NCBI GenBank assembly: GCA_017577925.1
Contig: PKQU01000137.1
Location: 1 to 5,550, forward strand
Source of the DNA: Bacillota bacterium
Lineage (GTDB): Bacteria > Bacillota > Bacilli > Calditerricolales > Calditerricolaceae
Direction of reading: 5' to 3'
DNA: 5,550 nt
The notes under the pieces are model-generated. The model saw nothing but the letters and a program-made list of their open reading frames with translations. It was not told where the DNA came from and made no database searches. Both the position numbers and the translations under genes were made by a program. Each line of letters begins with the position of its first letter. The stretch's first letter is position 1. Shown piece by piece: positions 5,427 through 5,550 of this stretch.

Positions 5427-5550
5427 ATGCAACGGCAAGAATTTTCCATGTACCGTCCGGCCGACGACCGCAAAAAGCCGAATGGCGTGCGGCATGTCTC
5501 CCGAGCCGTACGTAATCATCAGACAGTTCAAAACATACTTGCAATGTTCC
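5427..5550 (+). CDS. Unrecognised reading frame behind the LexA box (3' end outside window)
   Basis: The frame is open from ATG 5427 to the window edge (41 codons). It encodes a basic, hydrophilic start, MQRQEFSMYRPADDRKKPNG, then a segment that looks helical (VRHVSRAVRNHQTVQNILAMF). I do not recognise the family. It shows no signal peptide, membrane helix, or start typical of known SOS proteins such as RecA, LexA, DinB, UvrB or YneA. The ribosome site is weak: GGGGG at 5413-5417, 9 nt upstream. TTG 5421 and ATG 5448 are other possible in-frame starts. GC preference at third codon positions is weaker than in neighbouring genes, so it may be short, recently acquired or not coding. The main support is its position directly downstream of the operator. 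Confidence 0.4.
   Translation, partial: MQRQEFSMYRPADDRKKPNGVRHVSRAVRNHQTVQNILAMF

Noticed and set aside
5532..5547. AACAT / ATGTT inverted repeat at the window edge, a possible second LexA-like site
   Set aside because: It lacks the CGAAC/GTTCG half-sites and spacing of the SOS consensus and lies within the putative coding frame.
5371..5550. Two minus-strand frames open from the right edge (stops near 5406 and 5371)
   Set aside because: Neither shows a recognisable motif or GC-rich third positions, and one would carry the LexA box inside its coding end. The plus-strand frame placed after the operator is the better choice, though only modestly.

Overview
The window looks like chromosomal DNA of a high-GC member of the Bacillota, probably a Bacillales relative and perhaps a thermophile. 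This is inferred from strong AAGGAGG-type ribosome sites, GTG and TTG starts, a Bacillus-type LexA (DinR) box, and YitT, YolD-like and DUF4912 proteins, which are typical of that group. The exact genus cannot be fixed from the sequence. Coding density is high, and no tRNA, rRNA, CRISPR array, insertion sequence or prophage gene is visible.

Region 1 (1-2294) is a sensor-plus-exporter cassette. It holds the 3' end of a sensor histidine kinase, then a BcrA-type ABC ATPase and a six-helix ABC-2 permease whose genes overlap by 8 nt. The layout resembles the B. subtilis ycbLMNO and bcr-type peptide-antibiotic modules. Between kinase and ATPase lie three GTAAG direct repeats exactly 11 bp apart. This is the geometry expected for an OmpR-family response regulator, so the kinase probably switches on the exporter next to it.

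Region 2 (2377-3573) encodes a lipoprotein with a stalk-like (copper amine oxidase N-like) domain and an M23/LytM zinc peptidase domain with all metal ligands present. It is probably a cell-envelope hydrolase.

Region 3 (3579-4421) has a small DUF4912 protein gene behind a good extended -10 promoter. It converges on a YolD-like protein gene on the minus strand, and a strong hairpin lies between them.

Region 4 (4457-5323) is a YitT/DUF2179 membrane protein gene. It diverges from the YolD-like gene across only 35 nt and ends at a good intrinsic terminator (5343-5372).

Region 5 (5374-5550) contains a LexA/SOS operator that matches the Bacillus consensus at every position. About 30 bp downstream begins an unrecognised reading frame that runs off the window. 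This is the least explained part of the window: a probable DNA-damage-inducible gene that cannot be identified from its first 41 codons.
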